Part shown: one piece after another, positions 28,752 to 37,275 of the stretch
Layout: the number at the start of each line of letters is the position of its first letter
Position numbering within the stretch: the first letter of the stretch is position 1
Source of the DNA: CAYNWK01 sp964400875
Lineage (GTDB): Bacteria > Chloroflexota > Anaerolineae > Anaerolineales > UBA4823
Direction of reading: 5' to 3'
DNA length: 64,000 nt
Assembly (NCBI GenBank): GCA_964400875.1
Contig: CAYNWK010000001.1
Location: 1-64,000, forward strand
Program-made: the position numbers and the translations under genes
The notes under the pieces: generated by a model
Told to the model about the DNA's origin: nothing
The model's database searches: none
The model's input: the letters and a program-made list of their open reading frames with translations, nothing else

Positions 28752-29405
28752 CTAAGGCTGTCTGACCACGAAGTTATCGAACAACATATCGGTGCCCACC
28801 ACGTCGTAGGTACTGGCGATCAAGCCAACATCACCGGCGGCGAATTCGTCGTCCTGAGCCTGAATTAATTGCTGCCCGTTGGCATACAAGGTCAAGGTGT
28901 TGCCGACGCAATCGGCGCGCATGTGATTGGTCGTCTGCCCGGCCTTGATGGCCGCATCGTCAAAACCCAAATCATCTGCGCCGACGAGGATCTCCTCTCC
29001 ATCAACAAATTTAGCGATGCCGTAATATCCATCACTGCTGATCGTAAAGAAATAAAAATTGGCGTCGTCTTGGTAGCGGCAGATCAGCCCGAAATCGTTC
29101 TCCTCCGGTCCAGAGATTTTCCTGGCGTCTACCTCAATCTGGACATCTCCGAAGGTTTTCTCCGGGTTGGTCCAGAGATAGGTATTTGCCAAATCCACGA
29201 AGATGCGAAACCCGCCGTCTTGATAATCGGTGACGCCTTCTTGATCGACAAAGGTGTACCAGCCGCTGGCTTCATCGGAGAAGTCATCCTGAAAAAGTAC
29301 TTCCCCCGAACTGCCTGCCTGAGTAGGTTCGCCCTGTCCGAAACGGCAGGCTGAAGTGGCAATGATCACGGCGAAAAGCGGGAACAGCAAACAGAGTTTT
29401 TTCAT
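28752..29405 (-). CDS. lipoprotein with concanavalin-like domain, paralogue B
   Basis: About 217 residues, starting MKKLCLLFPLF with lipobox ATSAC. It shares with paralogue A the order VLFQDDFSDEASGW, VQIEVDARKISGPEENDFGLICRYQD, FYFFTISSDGYYGIAKF, HMRADCVGNTLTLYANG, AGDVGLIASTYD and DNFVVRQP. The two genes are adjacent on the same strand, 27 nt apart, so tandem duplication is likely. The conserved single Cys pair (LICRYQ, RADCVGN) may form a disulfide outside the cell. Function unknown. Confidence 0.75.
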   Translation of the reverse strand: MKKLCLLFPLFAVIIATSACRFGQGEPTQAGSSGEVLFQDDFSDEASGWYTFVDQEGVTDYQDGGFRIFVDLANTYLWTNPEKTFGDVQIEVDARKISGPEENDFGLICRYQDDANFYFFTISSDGYYGIAKFVDGEEILVGADDLGFDDAAIKAGQTTNHMRADCVGNTLTLYANGQQLIQAQDDEFAAGDVGLIASTYDVVGTDMLFDNFVVRQP

Positions 29406-29595
29406 CCTCAGCACCTTGAGATCGGGATCGACTTCATCGACAATCTGCCAGAATTTTGACGGTCAATTGTAGCATAGCAAAATCATCCACAAATTACACG
29501 GATAACACAGGAAATTACTTTTTGAATGCTGGTTTCGAACGCTCGAGGAGCTCGACTTGGCGGATTACGCACAATAAAAGGCGAATCAACGCTTG

Positions 29596-31056
29596 TTACG
29601 GAGAAAGATTGTTCATCAAGCGGTTGGCTTGATCGGCGATCTGAGGTTCTTCCCCGGACAAGGATCGCGCCAATAGGAGCTGTTCCTTAGCGCTCGTCTC
29701 TTGTCCGGTTAAGGTATAGAACAGCCCTAGATGCAGCCGGGCCCGCGCGTAGCCCGGATCGTTAAGCAGTGCCCGGTCAAAAAAGCGCTTGGCGCTGTAA
29801 AGGTCTCCAAGCCGGATGAAAACTTGGCCTAAAACGTCCAGCGAAGCGGGGTCATTCTGATTCAACAGAATCGCGCGGCGGGCAGCGGGCAAAGCCAGCT
29901 CCCTGACCTGGTAATCATAGCGTAGGGAGAATGAAACGAGGGCGCGTAAGAAGGTCGGATCACGGGGCGCCAAATCCACTGCCTGCTGGTAGTATGCCTG
30001 GGCATCTGCGTAATTGCCCAACTGCCCCAGGGTATTGCCGATCTCGGCCTGGACGACCGGATTTTCAAACTCCTGGTCGGCAGCCCGGTGCAGATATACC
30101 AGAGCCAGTTCGTACCGCCCCTGCCGCTGCCAGTAGATCGCCTGGAATAGGTTAGCTGCCACAGAATTGGGATCCAGAGCCAGGGCGCGATCTAATTCAT
30201 CCCGGCCGGTGGTTTCGTCGAGGGTGTCCTCCGGCCCAGCTTTCTGTGCGGCGGCGCGCTGTTCAGCTTCACCCAGGTAAGCCCAGGCCTCGGCATAGTC
30301 GGGCTGGGCCAGGGTGGCTTGGCGAAAAGCCTCGGCAGCCAGCTGCCACTCCCCCAGATCGGCCAGGGCGCGCCCGGAGGCGAGTAGCGAGTATGCCCGA
30401 TCGCCTGCCGAACGCGCCCCGCTCAAGCTGCGCCCAATCACCGCGCCAGCTGCCGCCAGCTCCGGCTGCAGCTCTCCTGCCGTGGTCAGGTAAGCCAACG
30501 CTGCTTCCGGTTCCTGGGTTGCCAGCATCAAACCCAGCCGGAATTGATAGCTGGCTTCAGCAGGCTGTAAGGCGACTAAGGCCCTCAAATCCCCAATGGC
30601 AGCAGTGTAATCACCCATAGCGCGATGCAGATCCAACAACCGCAAGTGGACTTCTTCGGCCGGCGCGCCACGCTTGAGCGCTAGCTGCCAGACCGCCTCC
30701 GCCGCAGGTAGATCGCCTCTCAGGCGCGCAACGTCACCCAGAGCCAGGTAGCCCCTGGCCGATAACTTGTCGGACTGAGCGGCGAATTGCAACTGAGCAT
30801 AAGCTAATTCCTGGTCTCCTGCGCGCAGAGCAGCTCTCCCCGCCAGGTCCCATAAATCGGTTCGCCACGGGAAATAACTCAGCGCTAGGCCGAGTTGATC
30901 GGCGGCGCTTGCGGGGGAATTAAATTCGATCGCCCGGTTGGCGCGCGCTAATGCCTGGCTGGCGGCATGTTGGATGGGAGAAAGACCAGAAAGCCCCACG
31001 AGTACAAATAACAGCAGGAGTCTGGCCAGCAAAGCGGCTTTGGGGGATCTTCTCAC
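29596..31056 (-). CDS. tetratricopeptide-repeat protein
   Basis: 486 residues with an N-terminal hydrophobic segment (LLARLLLLFVLVGLSGL) that is a signal peptide or anchor, followed by about ten TPR-like helical pairs from residue about 40 to the end (YLALGDVARLRGDLPAAEAVW, FRQATLAQPDYAEAWAYLGEAE, QAEIGNTLGQLGNYADAQAYYQQAVDLAPRD, LHLGLFYTLTGQ). It probably scaffolds protein complexes on the outer face of the membrane. The start is GTG at 31056. It is divergent from the acyl-CoA dehydrogenase operon. Confidence 0.75.
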   Translation of the reverse strand: MRRSPKAALLARLLLLFVLVGLSGLSPIQHAASQALARANRAIEFNSPASAADQLGLALSYFPWRTDLWDLAGRAALRAGDQELAYAQLQFAAQSDKLSARGYLALGDVARLRGDLPAAEAVWQLALKRGAPAEEVHLRLLDLHRAMGDYTAAIGDLRALVALQPAEASYQFRLGLMLATQEPEAALAYLTTAGELQPELAAAGAVIGRSLSGARSAGDRAYSLLASGRALADLGEWQLAAEAFRQATLAQPDYAEAWAYLGEAEQRAAAQKAGPEDTLDETTGRDELDRALALDPNSVAANLFQAIYWQRQGRYELALVYLHRAADQEFENPVVQAEIGNTLGQLGNYADAQAYYQQAVDLAPRDPTFLRALVSFSLRYDYQVRELALPAARRAILLNQNDPASLDVLGQVFIRLGDLYSAKRFFDRALLNDPGYARARLHLGLFYTLTGQETSAKEQLLLARSLSGEEPQIADQANRLMNNLSP

Positions 31057-31186
31057 GGGGATATTACAAATGCATCGTCATCACAGTTTGGCGGTTCGAC
31101 AGCGCTCGCCGGACCGCCCTGCACGTAAATTCAGTTCCAAGAGTCTTCACATTATAGTCGAGCAAGCGAAAGGTGACAGTTTGCAG

Positions 31187-31215
31187 TTGTGTCGGCCTGA
31201 TGAAATGAATATAAT
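31187..31215 (+). promoter_or_regulatory. putative sigma-A promoter of the acyl-CoA dehydrogenase-etf operon
   Basis: TTGTGT (31187-31192), 17-nt spacer, TATAAT (31210-31215), about 70 nt before the ATG at 31287. The 230-nt divergent region (31057-31286) holds no gene. Confidence 0.45.
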
Positions 31216-31286
31216 CAAGACTGGATCAGAAATTTGCCCAGAATACCGCGGGATCGAACCAATACCTACAACCGACAGGAGCAGCT

Positions 31287-32495
31287 ATGGATTTCGCCTT
31301 ATCCGAAGAACACCGCATGGTGCAGCAAATGGTCAGGGATTTCGCCCAAAAGGAAGTCGCTCCGATCATTAAAGAATACGACCGCAAACAAGAAATGGCG
31401 CCGGAAATCCTGCCACGCATGGCGGAACTGGGCATCCTGGGAATCTGTTTTCCGGTGCGCTACGGAGGTCAGGGCATGGATTACATCGCCCTGGGGCTGG
31501 CTTGCGAAGAATTAGAAGCGGTTGACAGCACCCTGCGTGTGGTGATGTCCGTTCACGTTGGTCTGAACAGCCTGGCGGTGCTCCAGTGGGGGACGGCGGA
31601 TCAAATCGAACGCTTCCTAGAGCCGCAAGCGCGCGGAGAAAAAATCGCCTGTTTTGGCCTGACCGAACCCGGCGCCGGCTCCGACGTCGCTGGCATCACC
31701 AGCACCGCCCGTCGGAACGGGGATGAATACGTGCTCAACGGCGAGAAAATGTGGATCTCGCTGGCCACCAAGGCCGCTCACGCTTTGATCGTCGCCCGGA
31801 CCGATAATGAAGCCGACGATCCGCACGAGGGTTTGAGCGCCTTCCTGGTGGAACTCGACCGGGATGGCGTCTCCACCGGTGACATCCACGGCAAATTGGG
31901 CGTCCGGGCCGGTTCAACCGGCTGGATCAATTTGCAGGATGTATGCGTTCCGGTCGAGAACCGCCTTGGCGGAGAAGGCGAGGGGTTCAAAATCGCCATG
32001 TCCTGCCTGGATAACGGGCGCTATACCGTCGCCGCCGGAGCGACCGGTTTGATTCGCGCCAGCTTGGAGGCCAGCGTGCGCTATGCCCACGAGCGCAAGG
32101 CGTTCAACCGTGAGATTGGCAAGTTCCAGCTGGTCCAGCAAAAGATCGCCTATATGGTACAATCTTATGACGCAGCGCGTCTTTTATATCTTCGGGCGGG
32201 CTGGATGAAGAACCAAGGCATGCGCAATACACAAGAGACCTCTCTGGCTAAGTGGTTTGCAACCGACGCTTCCTTCCAGGCTGCCTCCGAAGCCATTCAA
32301 GTTCACGGAGCATATGGGTACAGCGACGAATATGACGTCGAACGGTACCTGCGCAACGCCAAGGGGGCGATTATCTACGAAGGAACCAGCGAAATCCACC
32401 AATTAATACAAGCTGGCTACGCCCTGGATTACCGGGAGGATAGCCCGCTGCGCTGCGAGCTGCCCGCATACGATGCCGACTTCTGGCAGGAGTAA
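31287..32495 (+). CDS. acyl-CoA dehydrogenase
   Basis: 402-residue FAD enzyme oxidising an acyl-CoA to the enoyl-CoA. Family blocks are LTEPGAGSDVAGI (FAD/substrate), VLNGEKMWIS, LGVRAGSTGWINLQDVCVP, RKAFNREIGKFQLVQQKIA and the C-terminal EAIQVHGAYGYSDEYDVERYLRNAK...IYEGTSEIHQL, where the Glu of YEGTSEI is the position of the catalytic base in short/medium-chain enzymes. The ATG at 31287 follows CAGGAGCAGCT. The electron acceptor ETF is encoded immediately downstream, so this is a fatty-acid, branched-chain or glutaryl-type dehydrogenase unit. Substrate cannot be fixed from sequence. Confidence 0.92.
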   Translation: MDFALSEEHRMVQQMVRDFAQKEVAPIIKEYDRKQEMAPEILPRMAELGILGICFPVRYGGQGMDYIALGLACEELEAVDSTLRVVMSVHVGLNSLAVLQWGTADQIERFLEPQARGEKIACFGLTEPGAGSDVAGITSTARRNGDEYVLNGEKMWISLATKAAHALIVARTDNEADDPHEGLSAFLVELDRDGVSTGDIHGKLGVRAGSTGWINLQDVCVPVENRLGGEGEGFKIAMSCLDNGRYTVAAGATGLIRASLEASVRYAHERKAFNREIGKFQLVQQKIAYMVQSYDAARLLYLRAGWMKNQGMRNTQETSLAKWFATDASFQAASEAIQVHGAYGYSDEYDVERYLRNAKGAIIYEGTSEIHQLIQAGYALDYREDSPLRCELPAYDADFWQE

Positions 32496-32606
32496 AGGCC
32501 GGCAAATGCTCAACGCTGAAACGTTTAGAACTTAAACACTTGAAGGAAATGCGTAGCTCCTAACATTCAAAGTTCTACGAGAAACCATCCAGAAAAGGAG
32601 GCTAAC

Positions 32607-33386
32607 TTGAAAATCGTTGTCTGTGTTAAACAAGTCCCCGACACTGCCGCGAAAGTGGTGGTAGCCAACGGGGAAGTTACCTGGGGCGATGCACCCTTGG
32701 TGCTTAACCCCTGGGATGAATACGCCGTGGAAACCGCGCTCCAGCTGGTTGAAGAGCACGGCGGGGATGTCACCGTGATCAGCATGGGCGGAGAGGACGC
32801 CAAAGAAGCGCTCAAGCATTCACTAGCGATGGGCAGCAGCCAGGCGATATTAATCTCCGACCCAGGAATTAAAAGCGCCGACAGCCTGGTGACCGCGCAC
32901 GTACTGGCTGCCGCCATCCAAAAGGTCGGTGAGGTTGACCTGGCGCTGTTCGGCAAGCAAGCCATCGATGGAGATTTGGGAGTCACCTCATCGCAAACCG
33001 CGCGCCTGTTGGGCTGGCCCGCGGTTACTCTGATTTCGACCATCTCCGAGGTTAACGAGGCCGCTAAGTCGTTGAAAGCTCAGCGTTCGATCGAAGAAGG
33101 GCGCCAGAACGTCTCCACCAGCCTGCCAGCTGTGATGAGCGTGGTTAAAGATATCGGCGAACCACGCTACCCCTCATTTATGGGCATCCGTAAAGCTTCA
33201 CGAGCCGATATCCCAATCTGGTCATTAGCTGATTTGGATGTGGACCCACCCGAGCCATCGGTCTCCTGGCCCCAGTTGATGAACCCGCCGGAGCGGAAGA
33301 TCACCAACGAGATCATCAGCGGGGACAGCCCGCAAGAGATCGCTGAAAAACTGGCCGACAAGATCATGGAAGAGAAGGTGCTGTGA
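32607..33386 (+). CDS. etfB: electron transfer flavoprotein beta subunit
   Basis: 259-residue ETF beta chain (MKIVVCVKQVPDT, LNPWDEYAVETAL, VISMGG, FGKQAIDGDLGVTSSQTARLLGWP), which binds AMP and carries electrons from acyl-CoA dehydrogenases. The start is TTG at 32607 after AAAAGGAGG. Its stop overlaps the etfA start (TGATG), so the two subunits are translationally coupled. The 111-nt gap after the dehydrogenase holds a degenerate copy of the palindromic repeat. Confidence 0.94.
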   Translation: MKIVVCVKQVPDTAAKVVVANGEVTWGDAPLVLNPWDEYAVETALQLVEEHGGDVTVISMGGEDAKEALKHSLAMGSSQAILISDPGIKSADSLVTAHVLAAAIQKVGEVDLALFGKQAIDGDLGVTSSQTARLLGWPAVTLISTISEVNEAAKSLKAQRSIEEGRQNVSTSLPAVMSVVKDIGEPRYPSFMGIRKASRADIPIWSLADLDVDPPEPSVSWPQLMNPPERKITNEIISGDSPQEIAEKLADKIMEEKVL

Positions 33387-34429
33387 TGGCTGGAGATATT
33401 TGGGTCTACGTCGATCAATTCAGGGGCGAAGCGCACCCGGCATCCTGGGAAGCATTTAGCGCGGCGAAAAACTTGCAAAATGAGTTAGGTGGCGAGATCG
33501 TTGGTCTGGTTTTTGGGGATCAAATCAAGGGCATCGCCGAAGAAGCCGTGCACTATGGCGCAGACACGGTGCTCTATGCCGATAACCCTACATTTGCTGA
33601 TTTCCGACCCGAGCCCTACGCTGCGTTGCTTGCCAAGCTGGCCCGGGAAAAGCAGCCGGCTGTGATCCTATTCCCCACCACAACTCGCGGCCGGGAAGCC
33701 GCCGCGATGGGGGCAGTAGACTTGAAAACCGGCATCTTACCCGACGTGGTCGCTCTGGAAGTCACCGAGGGTACAGTTTTAGCGACTCGCCCGGTCTATG
33801 CTGGGAAGCTGCTTTCCAAGGCGAAATGCGCGACCAACCCACAGATTATCACGCTGCGCATCCGCTCGTTCGCCAAGCCGGAACCCGATACAGCCCGGTC
33901 CGGCGAGCTAATCGAGGTCGAACCAGCGTTGAGCGAAGACGAGATCGCCACCAAAGTGGTGGATTACTCCGATACGGAAGGCGGGGTCAGCCTGACGGAC
34001 GCTGGCGTGGTCGTTTCCGGAGGCCGCGGGACCGCCAACAACCCGAGGCTCAATCCGCCGGAAGGCTTGGACGATAAGGAGGCCGAGATCTGGCGAGCCC
34101 ACCAGGGCTTCAAGATGGTTTCCGAACTTGCGGACGTGCTCAACGGCGCAGTGGGCGCCAGCCGGGCTGCGGTGGACGCCGGTTATATCCCTTACGAGCA
34201 CCAGGTTGGGCAAACCGGTAAAGTGGTTACTCCCGACCTGTACATCGCCTGCGGCATTTCGGGCGCCATTCAGCACCTGGCCGGCATGCGCACCAGCAAA
34301 GTGATCGTGGCGATCAACAAAGATCCGGACGCACCGATCTTTAAGCTGGCGCGCTACGGCGTCGTCGGAGATCTGTTCGATATCGTTCCAGCGCTCACCG
34401 AAGCTTTTCGAGAACGATTGGGCAAATAA
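33386..34429 (+). CDS. etfA: electron transfer flavoprotein alpha subunit
   Basis: 347-residue ETF alpha chain. The N-terminal ETF fold is followed by the C-terminal FAD-binding domain with VVSGGRGTANNPR, the ADVLNGAVGASRAAVDAGY block, VGQTGKVVTPDLYIACGISGAIQHLAGM and INKDPDAPIFKLARYGVVGD. Start ATG at 33386 overlaps the etfB stop by one base. It passes electrons to ETF-quinone oxidoreductase or a similar acceptor not encoded in this window. Confidence 0.95.
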   Translation: MAGDIWVYVDQFRGEAHPASWEAFSAAKNLQNELGGEIVGLVFGDQIKGIAEEAVHYGADTVLYADNPTFADFRPEPYAALLAKLAREKQPAVILFPTTTRGREAAAMGAVDLKTGILPDVVALEVTEGTVLATRPVYAGKLLSKAKCATNPQIITLRIRSFAKPEPDTARSGELIEVEPALSEDEIATKVVDYSDTEGGVSLTDAGVVVSGGRGTANNPRLNPPEGLDDKEAEIWRAHQGFKMVSELADVLNGAVGASRAAVDAGYIPYEHQVGQTGKVVTPDLYIACGISGAIQHLAGMRTSKVIVAINKDPDAPIFKLARYGVVGDLFDIVPALTEAFRERLGK

Positions 34430-34440
34430 TTGCGTTGTAT

Positions 34441-34485
34441 AAAAAGGGTGCTTTGAGCGACAAAACCGCCCAAAGCACCCTTTTT
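34441..34485 (+). terminator. intrinsic terminator after etfA
   Basis: AAAAAGGGTGCTTTG pairs with CAAAGCACCCTTTTT around a 15-nt loop; the T-run on the plus strand ends the acyl-CoA dehydrogenase-etfBA unit. The A-run on the other arm would make it bidirectional. Confidence 0.85.
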
Positions 34486-34531
34486 ACTGTACAAAGCTCG
34501 TAAATTTTTTCTTAAAACCAAATTAACTCAC

Positions 34532-34560
34532 TTGACAACTGCCCTTCTTAAGTGATATTC
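34532..34560 (+). promoter_or_regulatory. putative promoter and start of the long cold-shock leader
   Basis: TTGACA at 34532-34537 with an AT-rich -10 (GATATTC, 34554-34560) at a 16-17-nt spacing. Transcription from here gives a leader of about 195 nt before the cold-shock gene, containing a hairpin (TGAGCC / GGCTCA near 34573-34610) and a palindromic repeat. Confidence 0.45.
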
Positions 34561-34645
34561 TCTTGCGTTGATTGAGCCTGGAGGACGCGTTCATCTGCGC
34601 CCTGGGCTCATCAAAGTGGCAAGACAGCGCTATTTCATTTCGAGA

Positions 34646-34737
34646 GGGCTTACGCACTTGAGTGGAGAGTTGGAGTTATTTTGGCGAGCACAACCCGCCA
34701 AAGTGCCGCCGGTTTTCCCGTGAATTGCGGAATGTCC
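34646..34737. repeat. palindromic intergenic repeat, copy 5 (degenerate)
   Basis: Left shoulder GGGCTTACGCACTTGAG, core TTTTGGCG...CGCCAAA, right shoulder GTGAATTGCGGAATGTCC. Same order and spacing as copies 1 and 2 with several substitutions. It lies inside the presumed 5' leader of the cold-shock gene. Confidence 0.55.
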
Positions 34738-34761
34738 GCTCGATTAACATGGAGTAAAGAC

Positions 34762-34974
34762 ATGGCTGAACGTTATGTTGGGACTGTGAAATGGTTCAAC
34801 GCCGCCAAGGGCTACGGCTTTCTAGGCTATCCCGATGGCGACGATGTGTTCGTCCATTTCACCGCCATCACCGAGAACGGATTCCGCCGGCTGGAAAAGG
34901 GCCAGCAGGTGGAGTTCTCTATCGAAGAGAGTCCCAAAGGGTTGCAGGCTGCCGACGTAGTCAAGCTCCCTTAG
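34762..34974 (+). CDS. cold-shock domain protein
   Basis: 70-residue single OB-fold cold-shock protein. RNP1 is KGYGFLGY and RNP2 is VFVHF, in the usual order after GTVKWFNAAKGYG. It binds single-stranded RNA/DNA and acts as an RNA chaperone. The ATG at 34762 follows GGAGTAAAG; upstream in-frame codons come from the repeat-bearing leader. The long leader resembles other cold-shock mRNAs, where leader structure controls translation, but that is inferred here. Confidence 0.94.
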   Translation: MAERYVGTVKWFNAAKGYGFLGYPDGDDVFVHFTAITENGFRRLEKGQQVEFSIEESPKGLQAADVVKLP

Positions 34975-34998
34975 GAACCCCCTAGTTGCACAACCATT

Positions 34999-35030
34999 CT
35001 GAGCCGCCTGATAGGCGGCTCAGCTGTTTT
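34999..35030 (+). terminator. intrinsic terminator after the cold-shock gene
   Basis: Perfect 10-bp stem CTGAGCCGCC / GGCGGCTCAG with loop TGATA, followed by CTGTTTT. It also separates the convergent S9 peptidase gene. Confidence 0.8.
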
Positions 35031-35092
35031 AAGAAAGATCCCGTAGTTCAGATAATTTAGGAAGTGTTTGCCTACATCAGCAAACCCGGCAC

Positions 35093-37117
35093 TTAGTTCT
35101 CGGAAGGCTTCAGATATTTATTGAACCACCTTAAAATGTGGTTGAGCCGGACAATACGGCGGTCGGTGCGGCCAGCGCGGGAGAGACCGTGGAATTCATC
35201 GGGGAAACGCACCATTTCGCTGTCCAGTCCCAGGCGCTGCAGCGCCACGAACACCTGCTCTCCTTGTTCGATCGGGCATCTCAGGTCGTTTTCGCTGTGG
35301 ATCACCAGAGTCGGCGTCTTCGCATTGCCAATGTATTTGATCGGCGAGTGGTTCCAAAACTTCTGCAGATCTTCGAAGGGAGGCTTGTTGTTGAGCTCCT
35401 CCTGGAAGATCCAGTTTAGGTCGCTCGAACCCCACATGCTGACCAGGTTGCTAACGCAGCGTTGGGTCACAGCAGCCCGGAACCGGTTCGTGTGACCGAT
35501 GATCCAAACGGTCATATATCCCCCGTAACTGCCGCCGGTCACACCCATTCGATCCGGTTCGATATAAGGCTGGCTTTTGACGTAATCGGTCCAGGCCATC
35601 AGATCATCGTAATCGGCGCCCCCCCAACCACCGTAGATCGCCTTAGCGTGCTCTTCTCCGTAACCTCGCCCGCCGCGCGGGTTGCAAAAATGCACAACAT
35701 AGCCCTGGGCAGCCAGAAAGTAAAACTCGTGCATGAAAAAATTGCCATATTGGGTAAGCGGACCGCCGTGGATCTCCAGGATGGAGGGGTAAGTTTTGTT
35801 CGGATCGAATCCTGGGGGTTTGAGGATCCAGCCCTGCAGGTCGTTTCCCTGCGGTCCTCTGATCCAGACCTCTTCTATACCGCCTAGATCGATTTGCTCG
35901 AACAGGGAACGATTGTGTTCGGTCAGCTGGCGAGTCTCCCCGGATTCGATCTCGAGCAAACGAATCTGGCCCGGGTCTGCCATGCTGCCGAAGAAATACG
36001 CCAGCCGATCTTCCCGATCGTCGAAGGTGAAACTACCTACCACGCCCCGTTTGTCGATCAACGTCTCCAGGTCCTTGCCATCCCTCGAGATCGAGTAAAG
36101 CAAAGAGTTTCCGTGCAACACAGCCGGGAAGTACAAGCGCATGCCATCCCGCGACCAGGTTGGCGGCATAACCTCCGGCTGGCCCATGTCATTGATCGTC
36201 CAGGAAGTCACGTGTAGGTCGTACCGCTCGGTGAGGTTGTGCGGGGGCTGCGAACCATCGACCGGAGCAACCCACAAACCCATGTTCTTGTACCACTTGC
36301 TCTCTCCCTCGACCCCGTAATAAGCGAGCCAAGCGCTGTCCGGTGAAAAGCTCGGTTGGTGCTTCTCGCCAATCGGTCCTTCCAATTTGCGGATCTCGCC
36401 GCCTTCCGCCGGCATGATGTAGATCTCGATGCGGTCGGGGTAAAAATCCGGCTGTTCGCTCCGGTTGGAAGAAAAGGCGATCCACTTCCCATCCGGAGAC
36501 CAGACCGGATCGACTTCGTCGTAGACCGGGTGATCGGTAAGCTGGCTGGCTTCTCCCGTTTCGAGGGAGACGGACCAGATATGCCAGCGTTCCTTGGGAA
36601 GATAGCCCGTGCCGTCCAGTTTATAAAAGACCCGGTCGTAATGGCGCGCCACCACGCCCAGCTTCTTCTTCTGCTCGTCCTCCTGCCTTTCGAGCTCCTC
36701 CGGGTCCGTTTTGCGAACCTGGCACAACAACCGATCCCCATCTGGAGACCAGGAGAAATCCGCGATGGTACCTGGGATGTCAGTTAACCGGCGCGCTTCA
36801 CCGCCCCGTAGCGGCATCAAGAAGATCTGCGCTGGCTTGTCCTTATCGCGCCTATCCGAGAGGAAGGCGATCTGGTTGCCGTCCGGCGACCATTTCGGCC
36901 GAGCGTCATGCTGATCCCCAAAGGTGAACTGGCGAGCCTCGCCCCCCTCCGCCTGCGCCAACCACAGGTTAGCGTACTTCTTCTCCGTTCCCCGGTCAAC
37001 CCGCTGGACGGAGTAAACAACGGCGCTACCCTTCGGCGACAGGCGAACGTCGGATATCAACTGAATTTCGTATAAATCTTCGGCTGAGATTGGGCGCGTT
37101 AGATCGGCTGGTGGCAT
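35093..37117 (-). CDS. S9 family (prolyl oligopeptidase-type) serine peptidase
   Basis: 674 residues. An N-terminal beta-propeller with WD/TolB-like repeats (SPDGDRLLCQV, SPDGKWIAFSSNR; about 15-400) caps an alpha/beta-hydrolase domain (about 420-674). The catalytic Ser is in GGSYGGYMT, the Asp in HSENDLRCP and the His in EFHGLSR, giving acylaminoacyl-peptidase/DPP-type order. No signal peptide is seen after the ATG at 37117, which follows AAGGAGCC, so it is probably cytosolic. Substrate would be short peptides. Confidence 0.9.
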   Translation of the reverse strand: MPPADLTRPISAEDLYEIQLISDVRLSPKGSAVVYSVQRVDRGTEKKYANLWLAQAEGGEARQFTFGDQHDARPKWSPDGNQIAFLSDRRDKDKPAQIFLMPLRGGEARRLTDIPGTIADFSWSPDGDRLLCQVRKTDPEELERQEDEQKKKLGVVARHYDRVFYKLDGTGYLPKERWHIWSVSLETGEASQLTDHPVYDEVDPVWSPDGKWIAFSSNRSEQPDFYPDRIEIYIMPAEGGEIRKLEGPIGEKHQPSFSPDSAWLAYYGVEGESKWYKNMGLWVAPVDGSQPPHNLTERYDLHVTSWTINDMGQPEVMPPTWSRDGMRLYFPAVLHGNSLLYSISRDGKDLETLIDKRGVVGSFTFDDREDRLAYFFGSMADPGQIRLLEIESGETRQLTEHNRSLFEQIDLGGIEEVWIRGPQGNDLQGWILKPPGFDPNKTYPSILEIHGGPLTQYGNFFMHEFYFLAAQGYVVHFCNPRGGRGYGEEHAKAIYGGWGGADYDDLMAWTDYVKSQPYIEPDRMGVTGGSYGGYMTVWIIGHTNRFRAAVTQRCVSNLVSMWGSSDLNWIFQEELNNKPPFEDLQKFWNHSPIKYIGNAKTPTLVIHSENDLRCPIEQGEQVFVALQRLGLDSEMVRFPDEFHGLSRAGRTDRRIVRLNHILRWFNKYLKPSEN

Positions 37118-37275
37118 GAGCGGCTCCTTAGATAGGGTATGAATTGGAAAACAGCCCAGCTGAATCAAAGGATCGATTCAGCCCTGGCATCCCTTAATGT
37201 GTCAGACCGAAGTTTATCACGGGAAAGAGGGAAGATGAACTCACCCGGCAAATTCTTTTGATTTCCCCCAACTGT

